Shown here one piece after another: positions 8,751 through 17,748 of a stretch of 64,000 nucleotides of DNA. Numbering within the stretch: position 1 is the first letter of the stretch; each line of letters starts with the position of its first letter. Source of the stretch: Mesobacillus harenae (GTDB lineage Bacteria > Bacillota > Bacilli > Bacillales > Cytobacillaceae); contig NZ_JABUNR010000014.1 of assembly GCF_013343715.1 (NCBI RefSeq), positions 1-64,000 on the forward strand, given 5' to 3'. The notes under the pieces are model-generated. The model searched no databases. It was given only the letters and a program-made list of their open reading frames with translations, and was not told the DNA's origin. The position numbers and the translations under genes are program-made.

Positions 8751-9854
8751 TTAAAGTTTTGCAGCTTCTTTTTGTTTTTCAAAGTATTCTTCGGCAATTT
8801 TATCAATTTCAATTTTCAGCTCTTCTACCATGGTAGCCTCTGGAACCTTCCGAACAGTCTTTCCTTTACGGAAAAGGAGGCCCTCTCCTCTGGCACCGGC
8901 AATCCCAATGTCTGCTTCTCTTGCTTCTCCAGGTCCATTTACAGCACATCCCAGCACTGCTACCTTAATAGGTGCCTTAATTGTTGAAATATACTCTTCG
9001 ACTTCATTGGCGATGCTAATGAGGTCGATTTCAATTCGGCCGCAAGTAGGACATGAAATAAGTGTTGCTGCATTGGCTGCTAACCCAAATGACTTAAGAA
9101 GCTCCCTGGCAACCTTAACTTCCTCGACCGGATCTGCGCTTAACGAAATTCGAACTGTGTTCCCGATCCCTTTGCTCAGGATAGCTCCAAGACCTGCTGC
9201 GCTTTTCACTGTACCGGAAAAAAGAGTACCTGACTCAGTGATGCCCAAATGAAGAGGGTAGTCAAATGCTTTAGCAGCTTTTTCATATGCTTCTATTGCA
9301 AGGTTAACATCCGATGCTTTCATAGATACGATAATGTCATGGAAATCCAGATCCTCCAAGATTTTAATATGATGGAGAGCACTTTCAACCATTCCGTCAG
9401 CAGTTGGAAAGCCATATTTCTCAATTAATCGTCTTTCAAGAGAACCAGCATTAACTCCGATACGAATTGGAATTCCCTTTTCCTTAGCTGCTTTAACAAC
9501 AGCTTCAACTTTTTCGCGTCTTCCAATGTTGCCTGGATTTATCCGGATTTTGTCAGCTCCGCCTTCAATCGCCTTAAGAGCGAGCTTATAATCAAAATGA
9601 ATATCAACAACAAGAGGGATATTAATTCTCTTTTTAATCTCAGAAATAGCATTAGCGGCTCTTTCATCTGGGCATGCAACTCGGACAACTTGGCAGCCTG
9701 CTTCTTCTAGCCGAAGAATTTCCGCAACAGTAGCTTCAACATCATGCGTTTTGGTTGTAGTCATACTTTGAATAACCACTTCATTATTTCCGCCAATTGT
9801 TAAGTTACCCACACGAATTGGGCGGGTTTTAGTACGATGTATGATTTCACTCAA
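8751..9854 (-). CDS. ispG: 4-hydroxy-3-methylbut-2-en-1-yl diphosphate synthase IspG
   Basis: MEP-pathway enzyme converting ME-cPP to HMBPP with a 4Fe-4S cluster. 367 residues: TIM-barrel N-terminal part ([18 protein letters not shown]) and a C-terminal cluster domain with SCPTCGR and [11 protein letters not shown] supplying the cysteines. The start is TTG at 9854: AAAAGGAG lies ten bases upstream, and the product then begins with [11 protein letters not shown], as in other Bacillus IspG proteins. An ATG at 9887 would place the ribosome site inside the gene. Confidence 0.95.
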   Translation of the reverse strand: MSEIIHRTKTRPIRVGNLTIGGNNEVVIQSMTTTKTHDVEATVAEILRLEEAGCQVVRVACPDERAANAISEIKKRINIPLVVDIHFDYKLALKAIEGGADKIRINPGNIGRREKVEAVVKAAKEKGIPIRIGVNAGSLERRLIEKYGFPTADGMVESALHHIKILEDLDFHDIIVSMKASDVNLAIEAYEKAAKAFDYPLHLGITESGTLFSGTVKSAAGLGAILSKGIGNTVRISLSADPVEEVKVARELLKSFGLAANAATLISCPTCGRIEIDLISIANEVEEYISTIKAPIKVAVLGCAVNGPGEAREADIGIAGARGEGLLFRKGKTVRKVPEATMVEELKIEIDKIAEEYFEKQKEAAKL

Positions 9855-9966
9855 CAGTGATTCGCTCCTTTTAAAAAAAGAATTCATTAATAGTATGGTT
9901 TACATGAATTCATTGTATCAATGATTGGCTGACATTGACAAGAAAGATTGATTGCCAATAAATAAC

Positions 9967-10290
9967 CTATTCACTAGTGGAGTATTCGGGAAACTTATAA
10001 ACGGATCCTATTTGTATGTCTTCAGGGTTTATCCCACTGTTTAATTTTTTGAAATCAAGAACAGCGGTTGAGATGGAGACTGGCATTTGACCGTCAAGCT
10101 GCCGTTCTAATACAGACAATACAGTATCTCCTGCTTTAGCCTTATATGTAAAATAGCCTTGCGATGGTTCGTCTGATATTTTAGCTGAGATTTTTTCGCC
10201 GCTGGCAGAAGGGAGGGTTCCCTGGCTTAAATCTATATAGATTACATAAGCAATTAATAAAAATAGAAGTGTGAAGGCAAACTTTTTCAT
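9967..10290 (-). CDS. YqfZ-like LysM-type membrane-anchored protein
   Basis: 107 residues: an N-terminal signal anchor (KKFAFTLLFLLIAYVIYID), a short linker, and a LysM-like C-terminal domain (YKAKAGDTVLSVLER to IGSVYKFPEY). It probably binds cell wall outside the membrane. Position next to ispG matches B. subtilis yqfZ. AGGAGG precedes two ATGs six bases apart; the one at 10290 has proper spacing. Confidence 0.75.
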   Translation of the reverse strand: MKKFAFTLLFLLIAYVIYIDLSQGTLPSASGEKISAKISDEPSQGYFTYKAKAGDTVLSVLERQLDGQMPVSISTAVLDFKKLNSGINPEDIQIGSVYKFPEYSTSE

Positions 10291-10359
10291 AAACATCCTC
10301 CTCAAAACGGGGTTGTCCATACAATATGAAAATGTTCGGCTTTCTAGAACCTTAAAGGA

Positions 10360-10406
10360 AAAAAAACAGTAAACAAACTGACTTTCTTTGAGTTTGCCTA
10401 CTGTTT
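10360..10406 (-). terminator. Terminator after yqgB (minus strand)
   Basis: Long interrupted stem AAACAGTA..CAAACT / AGTTTG..TACTGTTT. Read on the minus strand it ends in an eight-T run. Confidence 0.8.
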
Positions 10407-10417
10407 AATTTAAAATT

Positions 10418-11185
10418 CTATTCTTTTTTTGAAGCTGGAACTTCTTTAATTGCTAAATATAATACACTTAGGCTAACGAGCCAGTAAAGCCAAAATCCAC
10501 CTGGAACTGAAGTTTGCAGAAAAGCCATAATGGCAAAAAAGAGCGTGGGTAGTGTGATGCTGTATACAGCCATTCTCCAAAGGTGCCTGTATTGGAGTTT
10601 GCGGCTAGAAACGTTTTTAAATAATACACCTAGAAGTGCTAATACTGATACTTCAATAAACCTAACAGCACTTGAAAATAAAAAGATGACTAAAATTAAA
10701 ATTGGAATGAGGATAAAGAGAGCAGAATCTGCATTGTTGAGCAAATTTACAGCATCCTCTTTAGTCAAATCAGCACCTTCTATCATTGTGTACGGATAAG
10801 ACGTCAATTCTCCTCCTGCGATAAAAACAAACTCATTTGATAAAAGGGCTAAACCGTTATTAGTGGTTAAGTCATTAAGTTCTAAGCTGCCGGTGGAATC
10901 AAAATATAAAGTAAATCCATTAATAGTGGACTCAACGGGAGCAGAACTTTCTGAATCTAAGGCTCCGTCTTTTATAGTAAAGTCAGGAAATTCCTCAGCT
11001 AAGGATTGTTGTGCTGCATTTACACCTTCAATGATGGCTGTGCTTAAATAAAAACTGGTTGGTACTATAGATAGAAATGATAACAGGAAAACATAAAGAA
11101 TACTTTTGCCAATTCCCTGAAATCGGAATAAAGCAATATCTTTGGGGGAATATAAACTCTTATAAAACTGTTTAAAAATATTCAT
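10418..11185 (-). CDS. DUF1189 integral membrane protein (YqgB-like)
   Basis: 255 residues. The N-terminal FYKSLYSPKDIALFRFQGIGKS block is a DUF1189 hallmark. A first transmembrane helix (about 28-50) leads into an extracellular domain of about 110 residues, followed by three or four helices (about 155-175, 180-200, 210-245). The function is unknown. Length and position (after yqfZ, before yqgC) match B. subtilis yqgB; yqgA appears to be absent here. Confidence 0.8.
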   Translation of the reverse strand: MNIFKQFYKSLYSPKDIALFRFQGIGKSILYVFLLSFLSIVPTSFYLSTAIIEGVNAAQQSLAEEFPDFTIKDGALDSESSAPVESTINGFTLYFDSTGSLELNDLTTNNGLALLSNEFVFIAGGELTSYPYTMIEGADLTKEDAVNLLNNADSALFILIPILILVIFLFSSAVRFIEVSVLALLGVLFKNVSSRKLQYRHLWRMAVYSITLPTLFFAIMAFLQTSVPGGFWLYWLVSLSVLYLAIKEVPASKKE

Positions 11186-11420
11186 AAACTTGCACCTCCT
11201 AGCAGTGAATCACCTGTTCATTTTATCGTTAAGGCCTGGGATAAACAAGAGATATAAACATCATAAGGAATACTTTGTAACAATTCTGTAACATAAGGGT
11301 CGGTTTGTTAAGGAATTGTAAATTTAAGCTTAATTTTCTTTACTTTTTAATCATACTTCGCTAATAATTGTAAAGGGTTTGTAGACAATTGTCGAATATA
11401 CTTTATAGGGGTTGAAGTAG

Positions 11421-13046
11421 TTGGAAATAAACGTGCAGGAAATGATCTTTCAATTTTTAGGCGGTCTGGGTATTTTCTTATTTGGAATTAAATACATGGG
11501 GGACGGCCTGCAGAAATCAGCTGGGGATAAGCTAAGAGATATTCTCGATCGATTTACTACCAATCCCATCATGGGAATCATTGCAGGTATTCTGGTTACA
11601 GTTCTTATCCAGAGCAGTTCAGGAACAACAGTAATTACCGTGGGTCTTGTGAGTGCCGGGTTCATGACGCTTCGGCAAGCTATTGGTGTTATCATGGGTG
11701 CGAATATTGGTACCACAGTTACCGCTTTTATTATCGGATTCGATATTGGAGCATACGCTCTTCCGATCATCGCTGCAGGTTCAATTCTATTGTTTTTCTT
11801 TAAAAATAAAAAAGTACATAATTTTGGCCAAATCGTATTTGGGTTTGGAGCATTATTCTACGGCTTAGAACTAATGAGCGGCGGAATGAAGCCGTTGCGC
11901 AGTCTTGAAGCATTTACTGACTTAACGTTAAGCATGAGTAATAGTCCTATTCTTGGAGTGGTAATCGGGACTGTTTTCACTGTAATTGTACAAAGTTCAA
12001 GTGCGACGATAGGTATTTTACAGGGTCTTTTTGCAGAAGACTTAATTACATTGAAAGCGGCATTGCCTGTGTTGTTCGGGGATAACATTGGTACGACTAT
12101 TACAGCTATTTTAGCCTCCATTGGTGCTTCTGTAGCGGCACGCCGCGCAGCAGCAACACACGTTTTATTTAATTTAATTGGTACAACCATTTTCTTGATA
12201 TTATTAAGGCCTTTTAACGCCCTTATCACATATATTCAAGGAGCGATGAATTTAAATCCCGAAATGACGATTGCTTTCGCCCATGGGATTTTTAACACAA
12301 GCAATACGTTGATTCAGCTTCCGTTTATTGCTTTGCTGGCAATTATAGTAACTAAACTGATACCTGGGGAAGATTCTCTCTTTGAATATAAAGCGAAACA
12401 CTTGGATCCTGTTTTTATCGAACAGTCGCCAAGCATTGCTCTTGGACAGGCCAAAGAAGAAGTGCTGAGAATGGGACAATTTGCACTAAAAGGGCTTGAA
12501 GAAACAAACCAGTTCTTAAAGACCAAAAACATTAAGCATTCTGAAAATGCTTACCAGATTGAATCTGCAATTAACAATCTTGACCGTAAAATCACAGACT
12601 ATCTTGTTAGCCTTTCGACCAGTTCATTATCCGAACATGAATCAGAAGAACACTCGGTGTTAATGGATACAGTTCGAGATATTGAACGAATAGGGGATCA
12701 TTTTGAAAATATTGTTGAATTAGTCGAATATCAGCAGGCTAACAAAGTAAAAATGACTAACACAGCGATGGATGATTTGGATACAATGATCACTTTAACT
12801 CTGACAACAGTAAGTGAAGCACTGCAAGCGCTCGATCAAAAAGACAAAGACATAGCTTTAGGAGTTGTTAAAAAAGAAGAAGAAATAGATAAAATGGAAC
12901 GCAGTCTTCGCAAACAGCATATTCTCCGTATAAATGAAGGTGCTTGTACTGGACAGGCTGGTATCGTATTTGTTGATATCGTCAGCAATCTTGAACGGAT
13001 TGGCGACCATGCAGTAAATATTGCTGAAGCAGTTATTGGGGAATAG
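11421..13046 (+). CDS. Na+/phosphate cotransporter family protein with PhoU domain (NptA-like)
   Basis: 541 residues. The first 320 or so form the two inverted Na/Pi-cotransporter repeats, each with a QSSSGTT/QSSSAT and GANIGTT/GDNIGTT signature (about 52 and 96, then 190 and 215). The remaining 200 residues are a PhoU-like helical domain (VRDIERIGDHFENI, ERIGDHAVNIAEAV). It likely takes up phosphate, or exports it as some relatives do. The start is TTG at 11421 with AGGGG nine bases upstream. It is a monocistronic unit ended by a terminator, and no convincing Pho box was seen upstream. Confidence 0.88.
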   Translation: MEINVQEMIFQFLGGLGIFLFGIKYMGDGLQKSAGDKLRDILDRFTTNPIMGIIAGILVTVLIQSSSGTTVITVGLVSAGFMTLRQAIGVIMGANIGTTVTAFIIGFDIGAYALPIIAAGSILLFFFKNKKVHNFGQIVFGFGALFYGLELMSGGMKPLRSLEAFTDLTLSMSNSPILGVVIGTVFTVIVQSSSATIGILQGLFAEDLITLKAALPVLFGDNIGTTITAILASIGASVAARRAAATHVLFNLIGTTIFLILLRPFNALITYIQGAMNLNPEMTIAFAHGIFNTSNTLIQLPFIALLAIIVTKLIPGEDSLFEYKAKHLDPVFIEQSPSIALGQAKEEVLRMGQFALKGLEETNQFLKTKNIKHSENAYQIESAINNLDRKITDYLVSLSTSSLSEHESEEHSVLMDTVRDIERIGDHFENIVELVEYQQANKVKMTNTAMDDLDTMITLTLTTVSEALQALDQKDKDIALGVVKKEEEIDKMERSLRKQHILRINEGACTGQAGIVFVDIVSNLERIGDHAVNIAEAVIGE

Positions 13047-13052
13047 TATTAC

Positions 13053-13083
13053 AGCAGGGGAAATATCCCCTGCTATTTTTATT
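13053..13083 (+). terminator. Terminator after the Na/Pi transporter gene
   Basis: Stem AGCAGGGG/CCCCTGCT with loop AAATAT and a T-rich tail. Confidence 0.88.
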
Positions 13084-13224
13084 TGGCTGGATAGAGCATC
13101 CTTGCAGGCCAAATCGTATATAGCAGAGCATGCTAACCCGGCTTCCAGTATCTTTCGAGGCTGTTAAGGTCTTGCCCGTTTGTTTAAAGATTAGAAAGTA
13201 TATAATTTTGAAAATTGACTACTG

Positions 13225-13470
13225 TCTTGCACCATCGCATAGCCCTTCGAGTCGCATATGGATCACAAAAGGGAACACTCCCGGGAAAGTCCTGCTCCCA
13301 TGGGTAAGCCGCGTCGCAAGGCTGCAAAGAAGCCATTTCAGGTAGATGCAGAGCTGGTGAAGTCAAAGAACGACTTCACCTTCTGGCCCTCCAACGCTTG
13401 TTGAAGCTAAACAGTCGGCTTCACATTAAGGCTTGTCGGGTCTGTTCAAGGCGCTTGCGCTTTTCTTATG
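13225..13470. repeat. Intergenic repeat, family A (copy 1)
   Basis: Gene-free stretch with the family A signature: AGCCCTTCGAGTCGCATATG near the left, a hairpin core GTGAAGTC..GACTTCAC at about 13357-13380, then CTTGTCGGG, GTTCAAGG and the tail GGCGCTTGCGCTTTTCTTA at about 13450-13468. The same order of blocks occurs at 26950-27225 and 45717-45838. The region 13084-13224 shows no feature. Confidence 0.6.
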
Positions 13471-13535
13471 TACCTGTTACTCTTTGTTGAAAAACCTGCT
13501 TAACTGCAATATTTTTAAAAAAAGGAATGGTTTTC

Positions 13536-14018
13536 ATGGAAGTTATTTATTGGGGATTGATTATTGGTTGTTTTATTGTAGCGTTTGTAGGTCTAATTTA
13601 TCCTATTATCCCTAGCGTTCTTTTTTTACTCGGAGGATTTGGTTTGTATGGGCTGCTGTTCTCCTTTGAGCCTTTTAATTGGCTTTTTTGGCTTGTACAG
13701 GGACTGTTTGTAGTGCTTTTATTTGGTGCAGATTATATCGCGAATCTAATTGGGGTAAAAAAATATGGAGGAACAAAGGCAGGAGTCTGGGGAAGCACAA
13801 TCGGATTACTTGTGGGTCCTTTTATTATTCCAGTTTTCGGGATATTAATAGGGCCGTTTGTAGGTGCTATTTTAGCTGAGCTGGCTGTAAACAGAAAGAG
13901 TTTATCAGAGGCAGTTAAAGTTGGATTGGGTTCGGTTGTTGGGTTTATTAGCAGTGCTATTACAAAAGGCTTCATTCAAATAATCATGCTTATTTACTTT
14001 GTTATTTTAATAAACTAA
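13536..14018 (+). CDS. DUF456 membrane protein (YqgC-like)
   Basis: 160 residues, almost entirely hydrophobic, with five or so transmembrane helices and the glycine-rich pattern of DUF456 (PIIPSVLFLLGGFGLYG, KYGGTKAGVWGSTIGLLVG, FVGAILAEL). The function is unknown. Same length and position as B. subtilis yqgC, just before sodA. Of two nearby ATGs, 13536 has correct spacing from AAAGGA; the one at 13527 abuts it. Confidence 0.85.
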   Translation: MEVIYWGLIIGCFIVAFVGLIYPIIPSVLFLLGGFGLYGLLFSFEPFNWLFWLVQGLFVVLLFGADYIANLIGVKKYGGTKAGVWGSTIGLLVGPFIIPVFGILIGPFVGAILAELAVNRKSLSEAVKVGLGSVVGFISSAITKGFIQIIMLIYFVILIN

Positions 14019-14046
14019 AAAGGACGCTGGTAAAGCGTCCTTTTTT
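14017..14046. terminator. Bidirectional terminator between yqgC and the Fnr-like gene
   Basis: Perfect stem AAAAAGGACGCT/AGCGTCCTTTTTT between convergent genes. Confidence 0.9.
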
Positions 14047-14060
14047 CGTCCTGCTCAGCG

Positions 14061-14750
14061 TTAGTTAATTCCGCAAATTTCATATGAACAATTCTGACAG
14101 TCTACCTCCTGTTTAAGATAACTTAAGTCTTTAACAGTAAACTTAAGTTGGTCATAGCTAATGATGTTTTGTTCCCGCAATTCCTTTAGCATCCTTTGAA
14201 TGACCTCACGAGTTCCATAAGTAAGGTTTGCAAGTTCCTGATGCGTTAGAGGCAGGTCAATCAATATTCCGTCTTCTGTCATGACTCCGTAATTATTACA
14301 AAGCCTAATTAAAATAGAATAAAGGCCGCCCTTCTTACCGTTCATTATTAAATCCTGGCATTTCATCTGGGCTTTTAAATAACGGGTGCTAAGCCATTTT
14401 GCAAGAGCTCTTAAGGCAATTGGATTGGTTAAAATGTAGTCTTCAAACTGTTCTTTTTTGATCATGAGCAATTCGCAATCCGTCAAAGCTTTGGCACTGT
14501 AGTAATAGCGGGGCGCGTGTTTGAAAATATCATATTCGACCAGCATATCTTCTTCTTTTAAAATCTTGAAAATAAACTCCTTTCCTTTCATATGGATTCG
14601 CCCGATCGAAAGGCTCCCTTTTAGCAGCAAGTACACATGTTCAACCTTGTCATATTCCTGAAATAAAATAGTCTCTGGCTTAACTTTTTGTATGCTTTCT
14701 TCAATAAAATTTTGTAGAAGTAAACTGTACAAAGAAATATTCTTTTCCAT
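14061..14750 (-). CDS. Crp/Fnr-family regulator with C-terminal cysteine cluster (Fnr-like)
   Basis: 229 residues: cyclic-nucleotide-type effector domain (about 20-120), long dimer helix (about 112-140), and winged HTH (about 165-210, LTHQELANLTYGTREVIQRML). The C-terminus has C218-x2-C221-x4-C226. B. subtilis Fnr binds an oxygen-labile 4Fe-4S cluster through three C-terminal cysteines with this spacing plus Asp141; D133 here lies at about the matching place. An oxygen-responsive regulator is therefore inferred, possibly of fermentation or nitrate respiration genes. ATG 14750 after AAGGAG. It is divergent from sodA. Confidence 0.8.
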   Translation of the reverse strand: MEKNISLYSLLLQNFIEESIQKVKPETILFQEYDKVEHVYLLLKGSLSIGRIHMKGKEFIFKILKEEDMLVEYDIFKHAPRYYYSAKALTDCELLMIKKEQFEDYILTNPIALRALAKWLSTRYLKAQMKCQDLIMNGKKGGLYSILIRLCNNYGVMTEDGILIDLPLTHQELANLTYGTREVIQRMLKELREQNIISYDQLKFTVKDLSYLKQEVDCQNCSYEICGIN

Positions 14751-14879
14751 AGGACCGACTCCTTATCAAGTCTTCACCTTGATTTAAAAGAATAGTAGTA
14801 ACCATGTCAATAGTGGTTTGGATAAAATTGTAAAGTGGAAACACGCAAATATGACATATATCGTTGACAACGTTACGAT

Positions 14880-14895
14880 TGTGAAATATTTGACA
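14880..14895. promoter_or_regulatory. Candidate Crp/Fnr-type box
   Basis: TGTGA-AATATT-TGACA matches the Fnr palindrome TGTGA-N6-TCACA in 9 of 10 half-site bases. It lies 130 bp upstream of the Fnr-like gene and 217 bp upstream of sodA, in their shared 360-bp intergenic region. It could serve autoregulation. Confidence 0.4.
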
Positions 14896-14998
14896 GTTTT
14901 TCGAATCTTAGGCAGCCTTCTTTCTCTTAAAACATGATGTATGAAAAATAACTGGATCGGGTATTGTAATGATGTTAACAAAGCATTTTATTTGAAAC

Positions 14999-15019
14999 GA
15001 TTACCGTTCTTTGGTAATC
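14999..15019. promoter_or_regulatory. Perfect 7-7-7 inverted repeat upstream of sodA
   Basis: GATTACC-N7-GGTAATC is an exact dyad about 93 bp before the sodA start. A promoter-like TTGAAC and AT-rich hexamer lie just downstream (about 15035-15062). It may be an operator; I cannot assign the regulator. Confidence 0.4.
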
Positions 15020-15111
15020 TTAACCTGAAAGCTTTTGAACGGCCTTTATGTCTGAATAATTTGACTAGAGGAGTTCAGGCGATTAAATCATCTACATAGG
15101 AGGAATTAATT

Positions 15112-15720
15112 ATGGCATTTGAATTACCACAATTACCATACGGCTATGATGCATTAGAGCCTAACATCGACAAAGAAACGATGAATATCCACCACACAAA
15201 ACACCACAACACTTATGTGACAAACTTAAACAACGCATTAGAAGGCAATCAGGAACTTCTTTCTAAAACAGTTGAAGAGGTCATTGCGAACCTGGATGCA
15301 GTTCCAGAAGCAGCGCGTACAGCTGTAAGAAACAACGGCGGCGGCCATGCTAATCACTCTCTATTCTGGCAAATCCTTTCACCAAACGGTGGCGGAGAGC
15401 CAACAGGGGAGCTAGCAGATGCTATTGCTAAAAAATTCGGAAGCTATGAGGGCTTCAAAGAAGAGTTTGCTAAAGCAGCAACAACTCGTTTCGGTTCAGG
15501 CTGGGCATGGCTTTCAGTGAACAATGGTGAACTTGAGGTATCAAGCACTCCTAACCAGGACTCACCAATTATGGAAGGCAAAACTCCGCTTCTTGGCTTA
15601 GACGTTTGGGAGCATGCTTATTACTTGAATTATCAAAACAGAAGACCAGAATACATCAATTCTTTCTGGAATGTTGTAAACTGGGATGAAGTTAACAACC
15701 GTTACAATTCAGCAAAATAA
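15112..15720 (+). CDS. sodA: Superoxide dismutase [Mn] SodA
   Basis: Cytosolic dismutation of superoxide to hydrogen peroxide and oxygen. 202 residues with all Mn/Fe-SOD metal ligands: His in HHTKHHNTY (about 27), His in NHSLFW (about 82), and Asp and His in DVWEHAYY (about 164-168). The GGG/GGH patterns near residues 76-78 and the context favour manganese. ATG 15112 follows a strong AGGAGG. Same position as B. subtilis sodA (yqgD). Confidence 0.97.
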   Translation: MAFELPQLPYGYDALEPNIDKETMNIHHTKHHNTYVTNLNNALEGNQELLSKTVEEVIANLDAVPEAARTAVRNNGGGHANHSLFWQILSPNGGGEPTGELADAIAKKFGSYEGFKEEFAKAATTRFGSGWAWLSVNNGELEVSSTPNQDSPIMEGKTPLLGLDVWEHAYYLNYQNRRPEYINSFWNVVNWDEVNNRYNSAK

Positions 15721-15796
15721 TATTCATGAAAATAGGTGTTGACGAGGAAAATTGTCTTCGCAATTTGCTATAAAGGCAACACTTGATCGAACATAA

Positions 15797-15833
15797 AAAA
15801 AGCCGTTGATTCGTATGGATCACGGCTTTTTTT
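15797..15833 (+). terminator. Terminator after sodA
   Basis: Stem AAAAAAGCCGT..ATCACGGCTTTTTTT with a T-run, 75 bp past the sodA stop. Confidence 0.85.
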
Positions 15834-15853
15834 GTTGTGAGTTGGTTAACTGG

Positions 15854-15979
15854 AGGGTGCCCTATCAATGTCCAGCGGGAAAAGCAACAGCTAAAGATCC
15901 CGCAGGAAGCGGGTTTCTATCGAGGAAGCTGAAGTGTTGCCCGCGGAAAGCGATTGCCTGAAGCGGAGATCAACGCTGC
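15854..15979 (+). repeat. Intergenic repeat, family B (copy 1)
   Basis: Begins AGGGTGCCCTATCAAT and ends GCCTGAAGCG..TCAACGCTGC. It carries CCCGCAGGAAGC and TTGCCCGCGGAAAGCGATTG. The reverse complement of 38325-38431 aligns along its length by eye, apart from one stretch of about 14 bases near the middle present only here. Such GC-rich blocks with CCGCGGGC and CCTGCAGGA/CCCGCAGGA are frequent between Bacillaceae genes. The rest of the gap to 16280 is AT-rich with no gene seen. Confidence 0.8.
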
Positions 15980-16285
15980 TATAGCGTCGCAGCTTAAGGA
16001 ATTGGGATTGATTCGTAAAAATATGCAGTAAAGTTACGTTATTAAGACACCTAAGAAATGAGGTAGCATTTCATATTTCATTGATTACACTTAAAATACT
16101 GATATTTGATATTTTAATTACGCCGCTACTAATCACGTTACGTATTTTTTCTCAAAACCGAAGCCATTAACGCTGCGCCTGCCTTTTTCTTTTTAATAAA
16201 CATCATGTTTCGGCTTGAGCTTGTTTGCTTCGATTTAGATTTGGACTAAATTAGAAAAGTTGAATAAGTCCTTACTATTTGTAAG

Positions 16286-16319
16286 AAACTACCCCTGAGG
16301 TTAAAAGGGGAGTTTTTTT
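16286..16319 (+). promoter_or_regulatory. Terminator-like leader hairpin covering the yqgE ribosome site
   Basis: AAACTACCCCT pairs with AGGGGAGTTT (one bulged A), followed by seven T residues; the ATG of yqgE comes immediately after the T-run. The 3' arm AGGGGAG is also the only ribosome binding site, seven bases before the ATG. The structure could end transcription or block translation, depending on whether it folds. Confidence 0.6.
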
Positions 16320-17555
16320 ATGTTGAAACTGCAAAAATTGATTGGTGATGTTGAACTTACAAAGGATTTGAGTTTACTGCTTTTTATAGGGGGGCTATAC
16401 TCCTTAAGCGTGGCACTTTCAAATACTTTCGTAAACATCTATTTATGGAAACAATCAGGTGATTATACGCATTTGGGGTTATATAATCTCTCGATTGTTG
16501 TCATGCAGCCCATTACCTTTATCCTTGCCGGAAGATGGGCGAAAAAAATTGACCGGGTGATCGTTTTAAGAATTGGTGTGAGCTTTTTAGCGTTATTTTA
16601 CATGGCAGTACTTTTTTTCGGTACAAATGCTTCAAAGTACCTGCTGTTGTTAGGAGGGGTGCTTGGGGTAGGGTATGGATTTTATTGGCTTGCTTTTAAC
16701 GTCCTTACCTTCGAGATTACGGAGCCGGAAACTAGGGATTTTTTTAATGGCTTTCTAGGAATTCTTAGCTCGGTTGGCGGAATGATCGGTCCAATGGCAG
16801 CTGGCTTTATTATTTCTAGAATGCAAAACTTCACCGGTTATACGATTGTGTTTGGTATTTCGCTAGCACTATTTTCTGCAGCTGTTTTCCTGAGCTTTTT
16901 CTTAAAGAGAAGACCTGCTAAGGGAAGGTACATGTTTACCCGTATACTTGCAGAAAGAAAGAACAATGAAAATTGGCGTTTGATCACTAACGCTCACTTC
17001 TTTCAAGGATTACGTGAAGGTACGTTTATTTTTATCATTTCCGTGTTTGTCTTCATTTCAACAGGAAGTGAAATGGCTCTAGGGACGTTTGGCCTGATTA
17101 ATTCCGGAATTGCATTTGTTGGATATTATTTTGTGTCCAGAATGATCAAAAAAGAACAAAGAAAAAAGTCTATCCTAATTGGAGGCCTTCTCCTTTATGC
17201 CGCAATCTTTTTGATTGTTTTTGAAATAACCTACTTTAAGATGCTTATATATGCAGCTGTAATCGCTGTAGCCTACCCACTTTTACTTGTGCCTTATGTT
17301 TCACTGACTTATGATATAATCGGCCGGGGCTGGAAAGCAGCGGAGATGAGAATTGAGTATATTGTTGTGAGGGAGATCTATCTAAATGTTGGCCGAATAA
17401 TCTCTATTTTATCTTTTCTAGCTACGATCCATTTTTTTAAGGAAGAGACAAGTATTCCTGTTCTGTTACTAGTACTAGGAGCAGGGCATACAATCATTTA
17501 CCTGTTTGTCCGGAGAATTCATCTTCAGGGCCATGACAAAGAGGTACGTACATAA
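16320..17555 (+). CDS. MFS transporter YqgE
   Basis: 411 residues with about 12 transmembrane helices in two halves and a basic central loop (FLKRRPAKGRYMF, about 195-215). The position between sodA and pbpA matches B. subtilis yqgE, a major facilitator transporter of unknown substrate. GRWAKKIDRV near residue 77 fits the MFS loop 2-3 motif. ATG 16320 follows the T-run of an unusual leader hairpin that contains its ribosome site. Confidence 0.85.
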   Translation: MLKLQKLIGDVELTKDLSLLLFIGGLYSLSVALSNTFVNIYLWKQSGDYTHLGLYNLSIVVMQPITFILAGRWAKKIDRVIVLRIGVSFLALFYMAVLFFGTNASKYLLLLGGVLGVGYGFYWLAFNVLTFEITEPETRDFFNGFLGILSSVGGMIGPMAAGFIISRMQNFTGYTIVFGISLALFSAAVFLSFFLKRRPAKGRYMFTRILAERKNNENWRLITNAHFFQGLREGTFIFIISVFVFISTGSEMALGTFGLINSGIAFVGYYFVSRMIKKEQRKKSILIGGLLLYAAIFLIVFEITYFKMLIYAAVIAVAYPLLLVPYVSLTYDIIGRGWKAAEMRIEYIVVREIYLNVGRIISILSFLATIHFFKEETSIPVLLLVLGAGHTIIYLFVRRIHLQGHDKEVRT

Positions 17556-17748
17556 TTTATCCCTGAGCTGTATGAAAACTAGAGTGCACAATAAACTGGG
17601 ATTCTGTTCCCGGTTTATTTGGCTTATCCGAAGGAAAAAAATGCCATATAACAATTTGAGACTATAATAGAAAAAATAGAATAAATACTATAAAATAGGA
17701 AATAGTGTTTCGAATCAATAATGCTTTAAAGAGGAAGTGTGGGGAAGT

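Noticed and set aside
14784..14981. 65-codon hydrophobic minus-strand frame upstream of the Fnr-like gene
   Set aside because: Lies in the regulatory gap with no ribosome site; AT-rich sequence easily gives such a frame.
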